Source: Gammaproteobacteria bacterium (lineage in GTDB: Bacteria; Pseudomonadota; Gammaproteobacteria; Pseudomonadales; Pseudohongiellaceae). From it: DNA of 64,000 nt. The DNA lies in contig JAURLQ010000013.1 in the NCBI GenBank assembly GCA_030831125.1, positions 31,087 to 95,086 of the forward strand, read 5' to 3'. The translations under genes and the position numbers were made by a program. How positions within the stretch are numbered: the first letter of the stretch is position 1; each line of letters opens with the position of its first letter. Of this stretch, positions 32,744-42,018 are shown piece after piece. A model generated the notes under the pieces. That model saw only the letters and a program-made list of their open reading frames with translations, was not told the origin of the DNA and searched no databases.

Positions 32744-35131
32744 TCAATTGCTGGCCAGTGCGGCATCTTCCCCGGCGACTTCCTTCATCCGGAATGGCAC
32801 GCTGCCCACTATAGCCTGGATGATTGCCGATACCCGGTAATCATCTGCCTCTGCCTTGCGCGTAATTTCGCGAACCACCGGCATGTCGTAATACTCAAGT
32901 CCGCGACCCAGGGCATAGGTCAGCAGTTTTTCCGTGAAATTCTCGACAAAATAATCCGGCCGCCGCAACAGCGCCTCGCGCAGACTGATGGCGCCATCAA
33001 CGGGGGTTCCATCAGCAAGCTCGCCACTGCTGTCAATCCTGCCACTTGCGTCCCTGATCCGGAAGCGGCCTATGGCATCAAAATTCTCGAGGGAAAAACC
33101 CAGCGGGTCCATGACGCTGTGACAGCCGCTGCAGGCAGGATCTGCACGATGGCGAATCATGCGGTCCTTGACCGATTCTTCTTCATGACCGGGATTGTTT
33201 TCAGTGAGCGCTGGCACATTGGGTGGCGGAGTTGGTGCCGGCGAACCCATGATATTTTCCAGTATCCATTTGCCCCTGAGTACCGGGGATGTACGGTTGG
33301 GATAGGAAGTTACCGTGAGTATCGCTCCCTGCCCCAGCAAGCCCCGACGCCAGGGATCCTGCAGTTCCACGCGACGGAAATGGCTGCCATAGACATTGGG
33401 AATGCCATAGTGTGCGGCCAGCCTGTCATTGACATAGGTGTAATCCCCGTCAAGAAGGTCGACCACCGAGCTGTCGTTGCGGAAGATGCTGCGGATGAAC
33501 AGTGTCGTTTCGGTGCGAAAGCCTTCCCGTAACTTGTCGTCGAAATTGGGAAAAGTTCTGGTATCCGGGTTGATGCTGCTCAGGTTACGTAAAAACAGCC
33601 ACTGCGCGGCAAAATTGTCGACCAGGGCTATGGCTTTCGGATCCCTCAACATCCTGTCGACCTGCTGCTTGAGGATATCGGGATTGCCCAACGTGCCCGC
33701 TTCGGCAACGGCAAGCAATTGTTCATCCGGAATACTGCTCCAGAGGAAGAATGACAGGCGCGAAGCCAGGGCCAGATCATCAAGGGGGTATACGGTGCCG
33801 GGTGAAATGCCTGCCGGATCGGGTTCTGAGCGGAACAGGAATTCGGGTGAGGCCAGAATGAAACGCAAGGACTGCTGGATGCCTTTTTCAAAACTCCCAC
33901 TGCTACGGCCCTGTGCAAAAAATCCCATGATCAGCCTGCGGTCATCATCCTGCAGAGGCCGCCTGAAGGCCTGTTTGCCCAAGGCAAAAAGAATCTGCTG
34001 CGCACAACTTGCTTCTTCTCCTTCATTGCCCGGATAACAGCTGAATATCTTCTGGCGGCTGGCTGTATCTCCCGGCCCGGTAGCATTGTAAGGACCGATG
34101 ATGTCGACATAGTCGAGCGTGGGCACCCCATTCATGTTCTGCAGATCAAGGTCGCGGGTATGCAACTCAAGGGGCTCATGTGATTCTGCGGCATTCTTCT
34201 GCAGGAAAGTAATGGCAACTGCATGACGCCCTGCAGTTACCGGAAGGCGCACCTTCAGGCGGGCATCAATGGCATCTGCTGCCTCGGCAAAATTGCGGTC
34301 AGAACGCAGGTTGTCTTCCTCACCACCCACCTGGGCCAGAAAAACCTGCTGGCCATCAATGCTGATTTCAAACTGGTGTGGCCATTCCAGACCAGTCATG
34401 TAGCCCACGATGTTGCGGGTAAGGTAATTGTTGAAATCATATTCGCCATCGAGCGGAAAATTGTGCTCAATGAGGATGCCACCCCGCGTGCCAAGTGGCA
34501 GGCCCGGAATGTGCTGCACCTGTGGCAGGTCGGGTGCAACCTTGTATACAGTACTCACGGTATCAATGGACATGTCGCCTATTGCGAGTTCTGTGATCTT
34601 GCGGGAAGCACCAAGGTACTGCTCCAGCAATGCCGGAGAAGTGCGCAGCACATCGGCAATGTTGTCAAAACCGTAACCTTCATCATCTGCGGGCAGGTAT
34701 TCACTGATATCGACTTCAAGCGCCAGCAGGTCACGCACCGCATTGCCATATTCCGTGCGATTGAGCCGGTGCAGCGAACTCTTGCCCGGGCGTGGTGAAG
34801 CCAGTACCTGACTGTCGAGCGTGTCCTGCAACCACCCTGTGAATGCCTGCATTTCTTCCGCGTCGGGACGGCGATTGCCCCGAGGGGGCATCATGTTACC
34901 CCGGAACTTGCGCATGACTTTTTCCCATAACTCGGGATCGCTTGCGGGATCCTCAAGGTCATACAAACCAAAATCGAGACTGCCAGCCCAGTCTTCCTCG
35001 TTATGGCAGTCAGTACAGTAGCGGTTGATCAGACCGGCATGATCCTGGGACAGGACTGCCGCTGAGGCCAACAAGAAAATATTGCCAACAAGATGGGTGA
35101 AAAGATGTTTTCCGAATTTGCTGATATTCAT
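32744..35131 (-). CDS. DUF1592 family exported cytochrome-like protein (DUF1587/1592/1588/1585 domains)
   Basis: A 795-residue exported protein. After a signal peptide comes a haem motif CTDCH at residues 39-43 in a PSCyt1-like segment. The later blocks are known from planctomycete DUF15xx proteins: HRLNRTEYGNAVRDLLAL, SRLSFFLWSSIPDEQLLA, and near the end TSPVLRGKWILENIMG with a second CXXCH (PACSGCHSVMDPLGF) and LTYALGRGLEYYD. The family's reaction is not established; the two haem motifs suggest a periplasmic redox protein. It heads the operon with the DUF1552 and ankyrin genes. Confidence 0.87.
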   Translation of the reverse strand: MNISKFGKHLFTHLVGNIFLLASAAVLSQDHAGLINRYCTDCHNEEDWAGSLDFGLYDLEDPASDPELWEKVMRKFRGNMMPPRGNRRPDAEEMQAFTGWLQDTLDSQVLASPRPGKSSLHRLNRTEYGNAVRDLLALEVDISEYLPADDEGYGFDNIADVLRTSPALLEQYLGASRKITELAIGDMSIDTVSTVYKVAPDLPQVQHIPGLPLGTRGGILIEHNFPLDGEYDFNNYLTRNIVGYMTGLEWPHQFEISIDGQQVFLAQVGGEEDNLRSDRNFAEAADAIDARLKVRLPVTAGRHAVAITFLQKNAAESHEPLELHTRDLDLQNMNGVPTLDYVDIIGPYNATGPGDTASRQKIFSCYPGNEGEEASCAQQILFALGKQAFRRPLQDDDRRLIMGFFAQGRSSGSFEKGIQQSLRFILASPEFLFRSEPDPAGISPGTVYPLDDLALASRLSFFLWSSIPDEQLLAVAEAGTLGNPDILKQQVDRMLRDPKAIALVDNFAAQWLFLRNLSSINPDTRTFPNFDDKLREGFRTETTLFIRSIFRNDSSVVDLLDGDYTYVNDRLAAHYGIPNVYGSHFRRVELQDPWRRGLLGQGAILTVTSYPNRTSPVLRGKWILENIMGSPAPTPPPNVPALTENNPGHEEESVKDRMIRHRADPACSGCHSVMDPLGFSLENFDAIGRFRIRDASGRIDSSGELADGTPVDGAISLREALLRRPDYFVENFTEKLLTYALGRGLEYYDMPVVREITRKAEADDYRVSAIIQAIVGSVPFRMKEVAGEDAALASN

Positions 35132-35456
35132 TCAGGGTACTTGGTTGGTTCAGCCCGCAGGCCTGCAATAACTTTTTGTTTTATCAGGATTTCAAGGCTT
35201 CAATAGCCTGTTGTGGCAATGATAATGAAATTGTCCGGAAATAGAAGCATCAGCAGCCTGCTCTCTGAATCATGCTCCTCCGTTGCTCAGCAGGAATTCT
35301 GCTGGCATGACACCCACCAGATGTCTCCCGGACAAAAACAGCATATTGCAGACCCGCTCTGCTACGCCATCAGATCCCGCGCCACCCGGATCTTGTTTTT
35401 TCATAATTATCAATCAGTTAAGAAAAGATAGTTAAACGCAATTGCTATTTTCAGAC
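35132..35456. other. Intergenic region upstream of the DUF1592 gene
   Basis: About 325 bp between the DUF1592 start and the terminator of the TonB-dependent receptor. No gene, repeat or clear promoter consensus was found. The DUF1592 operon promoter should be here because the terminator closes the upstream transcript. Confidence 0.5.
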
Positions 35457-35486
35457 AAAAAAAAGCGGGGAAATACCCCGCTTTTT
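35457..35486 (-). terminator. Rho-independent terminator after the TonB-dependent receptor
   Basis: The 10-bp stem AAAAGCGGGG against CCCCGCTTTT with loop aaata is followed on the minus strand by eight T residues. It lies just beyond the receptor stop codon at 35503 and has a short T run on the plus strand too. Confidence 0.92.
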
Positions 35487-35502
35487 CCTGTTTCTGCCTG
35501 TT

Positions 35503-38500
35503 TCAGAATGTCGCCCTGAAACTGACAAAAAAGCGTCGCCCATAAATATCATAATCAGCAGGCATGCCCTGGTTGGCGCCGGGCACAATCGGTGGTCCCC
35601 GATCCAGGAGGTTGGTGATATCCAATGAAATTCCCCAGGTTCCACCATCGTCAAATTCACCGGAATATCCCAAACGTGCATTTTTATAATTTCCGGATGA
35701 AATCGAGTTGTCATCCACATGTACACCCTCAGTCCAGGTCCTGTTCAGGCCCACACCTGCAATGTGACGCTGTTGCAACTGGAAAGAGTAGGGTCCAACC
35801 CCGTAATTGGCTGTCACAATCCCGGTCAGATCAGGATTGTTCAGCCAGCCTGCAATATCGAATTGAGGAGCACCAAACGGAGTATCGGAACGCTCGGCAA
35901 TATATCCTGCCAGGGCTCGCACCGTCAGGTTTTCCGACTGACTGGAGAAGAAATTCGGCTCCATTCTGTAGGCAAGCTCATAATCCAGCCCCCTTACCCT
36001 CGCTTGCGCTACATTGAGGAATACGTTGAATATCCTTCCGATTTGTCCACCGTCCTTCCTGAGCTGGGTACACAATTGCTGATTCCCTGCAAAACACTCA
36101 TCCACTATCCGCTGGGCTCCCAATTGAGCAATGGAATCGCTTACCTTGACATCATACCAGTCGGCTGAAAGGCTCAATCCCTCGATCCATTCCGGTTGAT
36201 AAACCACTCCAGCCACCACAGTATCGGCTTTTTCCGGAGCAAGATCCGGATTTCCTCCCGAAGTTACAGTAGTTGCATAGGTGGTATTGTTCTGGAACGG
36301 GTCCACCAGATTGGTGCCGGTACTTTGTGTGTCAAAACGTTCCGAGAAAGTCGCCTCCCTGATATCCCTTGACTTGGTGAACCGGAATCTCAGTCCTTCG
36401 AGCACCTGAACATCAAGGCCAAGCTTCCAGGAATCGAGAGATTCGTCCAGATTGGAATACTCACTGCTGCGCACGGAAACACTTCCTCCCAGTCGCTGCT
36501 GCCCTGAGTCAGATTCCCAGATTGGCACGTTAAGCTCTCCGAACCATTCCCAGACATCATAGCCACCGTTTACATCAGGCACTGTCGACCTTGCATGGAG
36601 GTTGGCGCTGCCGGAGGTATAACCTGGTGGTATACCCCTGATCCCGAGAGCAGGCGCATTGAGCGGAGGGCCCAGTTGATCAATGTCAGAGGGGAGAGCT
36701 CGATCAGCGAAATCCTGCTGGCGGTAAGTCAGGCCAGCTGCAAAATTCAGGGGACCATATCCCCAACCCTCGAAAATTTCCCCTTGAAGCAGTAATTCCG
36801 CAAAATCCTGTTCTACAAGCCCGTCACCCATTTTGGGGGTATTGATGTATTCCTTGGCTGTCATTGAGTTCTGGCCGATACCCAGCAAGTTCAAAGGCAC
36901 ACAGTTTTCGATTGTCCTGTCCAGTCCTATCGGAGACTTGAGTGGAGCTGTAGTCTGATTGCCTGCCGTACCACCAGGCACCCCGCCAGGAGAAGCTATC
37001 CGTCCTGCAACTGATGCAGCAAGTTCTGCCTCTGAAGGATTGTAAAGCTGGACATTACAGACGATCGACCCTGTAGCAGGATCAACGACTGCATCAGAAG
37101 CCAGATATGTGCGATCTACCCTCTGTTCGTTGAATATTCCCGTACGTCGGTGGGATTCACCTGATTGCCAGGAACCATGCAGTTCCCAATCATTATCGAA
37201 TTGGTAATCAAATCCGGCTGCCCATGCCCACGTGCCAAAGACACCCGACTCCTCATAACCGTAATCCAGGTTTTTTTCGTTGGCCGGTTGTTCCTGTTTC
37301 CAGATCTGGATTACATCAACACCGACATCATCCATTGCCTGCTGTATTGAAGCAGGTAGAAATGCATTGTCCCTGAATAGTGTGCCAGTCCAGCTACCGG
37401 TGAAGGTCATACCACCAAGATTGTTGTTGAATCTTGATTCTGAACGACCTGCAAGAGCCTGCACAAAGCCTGACAGATTGTCATTGAATTCATACTGGGC
37501 ACCAACGAAGCCCGACCGGTTTGCAACTTGCCTTCCGTCAATAGCATTCCTGGAGACCTGGTACATCTGGTATTCGGGATTTCCACAATCTCCACCCATT
37601 GTCGTGGTTGATCCTGGAGCTCCTGGAGCAGCATAGTATGGTGCCTTTACGAAAGGCCTGATTGTTTGTCCATCTTCGGACAACACCATACCGTTGAATG
37701 CAAAACCGGTCAGAGGCTGGCTGGTTGAAGTGGAATTGTTGCGTCTTGACCACAGCATACCCGTTGGCGCCCTGTCTGTTGGCGAGACACAGGATACTGT
37801 CAATCTCTGGGGGACATTTGGTGTGGCTGTTGCCGATTTCCATCCAGGATTGGTTACATGACCATAATTGCTGTACCAGTCCTTTTCAGCTTCTACTTCA
37901 GATGCAAGCCTGTGGATTTCATCAATTTCATTGGAGTTGAATGAAGATATCACGTTCAGACGGTCACCAAACTTTTTCCCTGCAGCAATTTCCAGTGTAT
38001 AGCGATCACCATCTCCCCATTCAGTACGGCCAGCGCCTACATTGATCTTGAGTCCTTCAAATTCACGATCGAGGATGAAATTGACCACGCCTCCCAGAGC
38101 ATCAGCACCATAAGCAGCAGATGCTCCTCCTGTTACCGTATCAACAGATCGCATCAAGGCAGTCGGTAACATATCGACATTTACAGATCCTCGCTTGTCA
38201 GCAGGAGGCAGCCTGGATCCATCAAGCAGAATCAATGTTCGGTTGGCTCCCAGATTACGCATATTGAGGTAGCTTCCTCCTGCAGAGTCAAAAAGCGTAC
38301 CTGCACCGCGTTGGGAGCTGAGGGTATTGAAGAATTGCGGTAACTGTCCCATCTGTTCGACAGTACTGGCACCCGGATTCAACGCCTGTAGTTCCTGTGG
38401 TGTAACAACTGTTACCGGGACCGGAGCAGCCATGCCGCTGGTCATCCGGATTCTGGATCCGGTAATGGAAACTTCCGTAATTTCATCCTGTGCCTGCACG

Positions 38501-38595
38501 GCAGAATTGCAACTCACTGCAGCTGCAATTGATACAGCCAACAGGCTCTTGCGATAGCTGGACTGCTGGCGCAGATTGGTACTTGATATAGCCAT
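35503..38595 (-). CDS. TonB-dependent outer-membrane receptor
   Basis: A 1030-residue beta-barrel receptor. A signal peptide ends near AVQAQ, a TonB-box-like segment ITEVSITGSRIR follows, and the plug domain (PVPVTVVTPQELQAL to ASAAYGADALGGVVNFILDR) leads into the barrel, which ends with the expected aromatic residue in FFVSFRATF. Such receptors import siderophores, vitamins or oligosaccharides with TonB energy. The substrate is not evident; the family with repeated ASTVEQMGQLPQF-type plugs is abundant in marine gammaproteobacteria and often handles organic polymers. It is its own transcription unit. Confidence 0.92.
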   Translation of the reverse strand: MAISSTNLRQQSSYRKSLLAVSIAAAVSCNSAVQAQDEITEVSITGSRIRMTSGMAAPVPVTVVTPQELQALNPGASTVEQMGQLPQFFNTLSSQRGAGTLFDSAGGSYLNMRNLGANRTLILLDGSRLPPADKRGSVNVDMLPTALMRSVDTVTGGASAAYGADALGGVVNFILDREFEGLKINVGAGRTEWGDGDRYTLEIAAGKKFGDRLNVISSFNSNEIDEIHRLASEVEAEKDWYSNYGHVTNPGWKSATATPNVPQRLTVSCVSPTDRAPTGMLWSRRNNSTSTSQPLTGFAFNGMVLSEDGQTIRPFVKAPYYAAPGAPGSTTTMGGDCGNPEYQMYQVSRNAIDGRQVANRSGFVGAQYEFNDNLSGFVQALAGRSESRFNNNLGGMTFTGSWTGTLFRDNAFLPASIQQAMDDVGVDVIQIWKQEQPANEKNLDYGYEESGVFGTWAWAAGFDYQFDNDWELHGSWQSGESHRRTGIFNEQRVDRTYLASDAVVDPATGSIVCNVQLYNPSEAELAASVAGRIASPGGVPGGTAGNQTTAPLKSPIGLDRTIENCVPLNLLGIGQNSMTAKEYINTPKMGDGLVEQDFAELLLQGEIFEGWGYGPLNFAAGLTYRQQDFADRALPSDIDQLGPPLNAPALGIRGIPPGYTSGSANLHARSTVPDVNGGYDVWEWFGELNVPIWESDSGQQRLGGSVSVRSSEYSNLDESLDSWKLGLDVQVLEGLRFRFTKSRDIREATFSERFDTQSTGTNLVDPFQNNTTYATTVTSGGNPDLAPEKADTVVAGVVYQPEWIEGLSLSADWYDVKVSDSIAQLGAQRIVDECFAGNQQLCTQLRKDGGQIGRIFNVFLNVAQARVRGLDYELAYRMEPNFFSSQSENLTVRALAGYIAERSDTPFGAPQFDIAGWLNNPDLTGIVTANYGVGPYSFQLQQRHIAGVGLNRTWTEGVHVDDNSISSGNYKNARLGYSGEFDDGGTWGISLDITNLLDRGPPIVPGANQGMPADYDIYGRRFFVSFRATF

Positions 38596-39174
38596 TTCAT
38601 CTCCCCTCAGTTATAACGACATAGCACCAGTTTCTGATTTTTTCTTTTTTAATATTGATTTTTTTTATTATTTTTCTTTTTTTTACCTCCATTTCTCATT
38701 CATGATTTTCATGACCTGCCAAATTTCAATATGCACTATATTCCCGGCATCAAGCCACTCTGGATTTCCGGAGTTATTGATAAAAAAAGCTGTAAAACAG
38801 GATTTTTTGGACTCTATATAAATTTTTGCCCGGAATCATTCTTTTTTTTTGAACATTATGGGAATAAAGTCCCTCGTCAATTTCCGGCAACTATCTTTGG
38901 TTTAATCGTAAACCCTGGCAGCAGTATTTGCTGCTTCCAGATTTATTTTCAGATTATTTATTGATATTTATGCGAACCGAACTGCGCGGTATATTCTTCT
39001 TGCAGGTTGTAATTGCCATACTGGATATCAGTTCATTGAACATGTGAGATTGAAGGATGGTTTAAAAAATATCCGGCCTGATCAGTGCTCTGGATTTTGT
39101 GATCCACAACAGCTTTTGATTACCAACCGCAACCTGGAAAAGTCTGCCTGCAATGGCTATATCCGACAGCCCGG
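38596..39174. other. AT-rich intergenic region with homopolymer leader of the TonB-dependent receptor
   Basis: From 38636 to 38690 the plus strand is almost pure T with scattered A and C. On the receptor's coding strand this is an oligo-A leader about 45 bp upstream of its ATG. The next 300 bp stay AT-rich with further A and T runs. It probably carries the receptor promoter with UP-element-like sequence, and the low GC contrasts with the neighbouring genes. No gene or conserved RNA was recognised. Confidence 0.5.
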
Positions 39175-39251
39175 TTCAGTCCTCTGCCCTGAAACGATAA
39201 GCAGGCAGCAGGAACAACTACGCTGAGCTGATCAGTATCATCGTGGCCTGA
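39175..39251 (-). pseudogene. Remnant of an MFS transporter paralogue (C-terminal end only)
   Basis: The minus strand reads MILISSA, a stop, then LFLLPAYRFRAED and stop. This is a match to the last residues of the intact MFS gene at 42017 (LILVSSALLLFMLPAYRFRAEG). Over about 70 bp the two DNA copies agree at roughly 84%, with one 3-base gap, and several differences are third-position synonymous. An internal TAG and the loss of everything upstream show it is non-functional. Confidence 0.75.
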
Positions 39252-39345
39252 TATTCGATTAAAGTATTCTTAACAGGCCTTGATTAATCAGATATTCTCA
39301 CCCGTTGTCCTCAGGTTACAAATACAAGAAAACGGGCCTATATCC

Positions 39346-41904
39346 ATGCGTTTACCTGGTCGATCTTTCCTTTTTCCACTGATTGCTGCTGCCGGTTTCA
39401 CTTCAGGAGCACAAGCTCAACAGTCCGTGAATGGCGGCCTGTGGTCCGATCCATCCACCTGGTCTGGTGGTGCACTGCCACAGGCAGGTGGTCAGGTCAC
39501 CATTGGCCCAGGCATGGAAGTTTCACTTGATGTCAGTCCACCGGCGCTCGATGGCATCACCATTTCCGGCAAACTCAGCTTCGCTGACAACACTGACCTG
39601 GAGCTGAATACCGAATGGATCATGGTGTTCGGCGAGCTTGAGATCGGTACCGAAGCCAGGCCTCACACCCACAAAGCGACGATTACCCTGACCGACAATA
39701 ACAAGGGTGAGCAGCTGATGGGCATGGGCGACCGGGGCATCATGCTGTCGGGCGGCACCATGAACCTGCACGGCACTCGCACCAACACCTGGACCAAACT
39801 GGCTGAAACCGCCCAGGCAGGCAGCAATACCATTACAGTATTGAATGCCGCCCAGTGGCAGGCAGGTGACGAGATTGTGCTAGCCTCGACGGATTACGAT
39901 CCCAGGCAGGCTGAGCGTCGTACCATTGCAGCCATCAGTGGTAACACGATCACGCTGACACAGCCGCTGCAATACATGCATTTCGGTGAGATCACGTTCG
40001 GGGTGGATGAACGTGGTGAAGTCGGCCTGTTGACACGTAACATCAAGGTGCAGGCATCCGAAGATGCTGCTGAGTCTCATTTCGGCGGCCATATCATGGC
40101 GATGGTCACGAGCAAGATGTATGTTGAAGGGGTTGAGCTCAATCGCATGGGCCAGCATCTGGAACTGGCCCGCTATCCGATTCACTGGCATCTGGTAGGT
40201 GACGGTGGTGCGGGACAGTACATACGCAATGCCGCCATCCACGATACCTTCAACCGTTGTGTCACAGTGCATGGCACCAACAACCTGCGGGTCGAAAATA
40301 ATGTGACCTATAACATCGTTGGCCACTGCTTCTTCATGGAAGACGGTATCGAGCATGGCAACGAATTTGTCAGAAATCTCGCGATCCAGGTCAAGTGCCA
40401 TCCCACCAATCCCTGCGAGCCCACCAATCTTGCCGCAGCGGGTGAAGCCACTGAAGAGCGCCAATCGACTGCACCACGGGGCCAGCGCTCACCCAATGTG
40501 CTGCTGCCTTCAGACAACACAGTAGCGGCTTACTGGATCACCAATCCGGACAACATCTATGTGGACAACGTGGCTGCCGGTACCGACGCAAACGGATTCT
40601 GGATGTCATTGGGCGAACATCCCAACGGCGCCTTCCAGGATTCTGTTGACAGTCTGAACACCTGGCCCCGCCGTATGCCGTTCCGCGAGTTCAGGGGCAA
40701 CGTTGCCCACTCGAACTATGATGGCTTCATGTTCGACCGCAATATCAACGTGGACAACACCTTTGGGGTAACCGGTCCTTCGCATACCGGTTACGAGAAT
40801 CCTGCAGACCCGGACAGCACGCCCGTGGTTTCTGTGTTCGAAGATCTTACAACTTACAAGAACCGCAATGGCGGCATCTGGGGACGGGGCAGTCTGCATT
40901 TGTTCAGGAATGTGAAATTTGCCGACAACGCCATGGGTTTCACGCATGCTGCTGGCGGTGGGCCACACGAGTACAGCTCACGGGTGATCGACTCGCTCTT
41001 CGTGGGCGAAACCGGGAACGTCGGGAACCCGACAACTCCGGAAGAAAAAGCCTATGGCCGCACTTTCCCGAAGCCCACCATGCCTGATTTCCCGATCCGC
41101 GGTTACGAGTTCTACGACTACCGGCATGACGTGATGAACACCACCTTCCGGAACTACGAGGACAATGCCACCCGCAAGACCGGGGCCATCTCCCATCTGC
41201 TGTATACCAGCTTCGGCGCCAGTTCCAACAATGCCGTGGAGAATGTGAAGTTCGAGAATGCCAAGCCGGTGTTTTATCCGCCGATGGAGCGCAAATGGGG
41301 CAACGACAACAATGCCGGCAGTCTGGCCTACAAATCGGCCGTATTCAGGGACCGTGACGGCTCGCTTGGCCGTGGCTCCAATGCCTTCGTTGTTATCCAT
41401 GACGGCGTCAATGACAGCATCGCAGTCGACACGGACACCTGTGAAATAAAGCCTTCCTGGAATGCTGCGCTGTGCACAGGTGATGTCGGGCGCATGAGTT
41501 TTGTGAATGGCAAAGGCCTTGGCTTTGATGTCATCAGCACTGTGGGTGGCTTCGGCATTGATGCAAATGCGCCGCCCGTCATCCTGAGTCGTGCGGGCCA
41601 GGAAATCACCATTCCTGTCGGAACAAATGTGCGGGCCGGTATCGAGTTCAAGGCAACTACTGAGCGCTCGGAACTTGCCCTCCACTTGATTGAACTGGAA
41701 AAGGACGAATGGGTGATCGTCGAGATACCGGGCTTCACTTCTGCAGATTCGGGGACTTCGGTGAACAGCGTGGATGCCCTGCGCGCTTCTGCCGACACCG
41801 CATACTACAAAGCCAGCAATTCCCTGTGGGTCAAGCTGGTCTCCCCGGGTGACAGTGGCCTCGGAGGCCATGGTGGTGGAGTTACCGTCAATGTCAGCCG
41901 CTGA
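39346..41904 (+). CDS. Secreted G8-domain right-handed beta-helix protein
   Basis: An 852-residue exported protein. The signal peptide ends near AQAQQ. Residues 25-140 are a G8 domain (NGGLWSDPSTWSGGALPQAG, with eight conserved glycines), followed by a parallel beta-helix region rich in Asn-Asn turns (NAAIHDTFNRCVTVHGTNNL) to about residue 650. G8 plus beta-helix is the layout of the animal hyaluronan-degrading CEMIP/TMEM2 proteins, and of bacterial relatives of unknown substrate. A polysaccharide-binding or -cleaving role is inference. The ATG at 39346 gives a normal signal peptide; a start at 39280 adds 22 unlikely residues. Confidence 0.8.
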   Translation: MRLPGRSFLFPLIAAAGFTSGAQAQQSVNGGLWSDPSTWSGGALPQAGGQVTIGPGMEVSLDVSPPALDGITISGKLSFADNTDLELNTEWIMVFGELEIGTEARPHTHKATITLTDNNKGEQLMGMGDRGIMLSGGTMNLHGTRTNTWTKLAETAQAGSNTITVLNAAQWQAGDEIVLASTDYDPRQAERRTIAAISGNTITLTQPLQYMHFGEITFGVDERGEVGLLTRNIKVQASEDAAESHFGGHIMAMVTSKMYVEGVELNRMGQHLELARYPIHWHLVGDGGAGQYIRNAAIHDTFNRCVTVHGTNNLRVENNVTYNIVGHCFFMEDGIEHGNEFVRNLAIQVKCHPTNPCEPTNLAAAGEATEERQSTAPRGQRSPNVLLPSDNTVAAYWITNPDNIYVDNVAAGTDANGFWMSLGEHPNGAFQDSVDSLNTWPRRMPFREFRGNVAHSNYDGFMFDRNINVDNTFGVTGPSHTGYENPADPDSTPVVSVFEDLTTYKNRNGGIWGRGSLHLFRNVKFADNAMGFTHAAGGGPHEYSSRVIDSLFVGETGNVGNPTTPEEKAYGRTFPKPTMPDFPIRGYEFYDYRHDVMNTTFRNYEDNATRKTGAISHLLYTSFGASSNNAVENVKFENAKPVFYPPMERKWGNDNNAGSLAYKSAVFRDRDGSLGRGSNAFVVIHDGVNDSIAVDTDTCEIKPSWNAALCTGDVGRMSFVNGKGLGFDVISTVGGFGIDANAPPVILSRAGQEITIPVGTNVRAGIEFKATTERSELALHLIELEKDEWVIVEIPGFTSADSGTSVNSVDALRASADTAYYKASNSLWVKLVSPGDSGLGGHGGGVTVNVSR

Positions 41905-41923
41905 ATCAAAGGTAAATCAAAGG

Positions 41924-42018
41924 GAATCAAAGAGGTCAGAGCCATTTGATACCTCATTATTGGGTTCTACATCTATCGGGAAATCAAAGTAATCAAATGG
42001 CTCTGACCCCTTTGATTC
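41924..42018. repeat. Inverted repeat with 27-bp arms at the MFS gene 3' end
   Basis: The arms at 41924-41950 and 41992-42018 are inverted copies with one mismatch. Each contains CAAAG(A/G)GGTCAGAGCC and ATTTGAT, and they enclose 41 bp. Before the left arm, AATCAAAG recurs three times (41903-41930). The right arm overlaps the stop codon of the minus-strand MFS gene. The appearance is a REP pair or a small MITE-like unit; no transposase gene is nearby. Confidence 0.85.

Noticed and set aside
40978..41871. A 297-residue minus-strand frame inside the G8 gene
   Set aside because: Antisense to a gene with signal peptide and domains; composition is that of a shadow frame.
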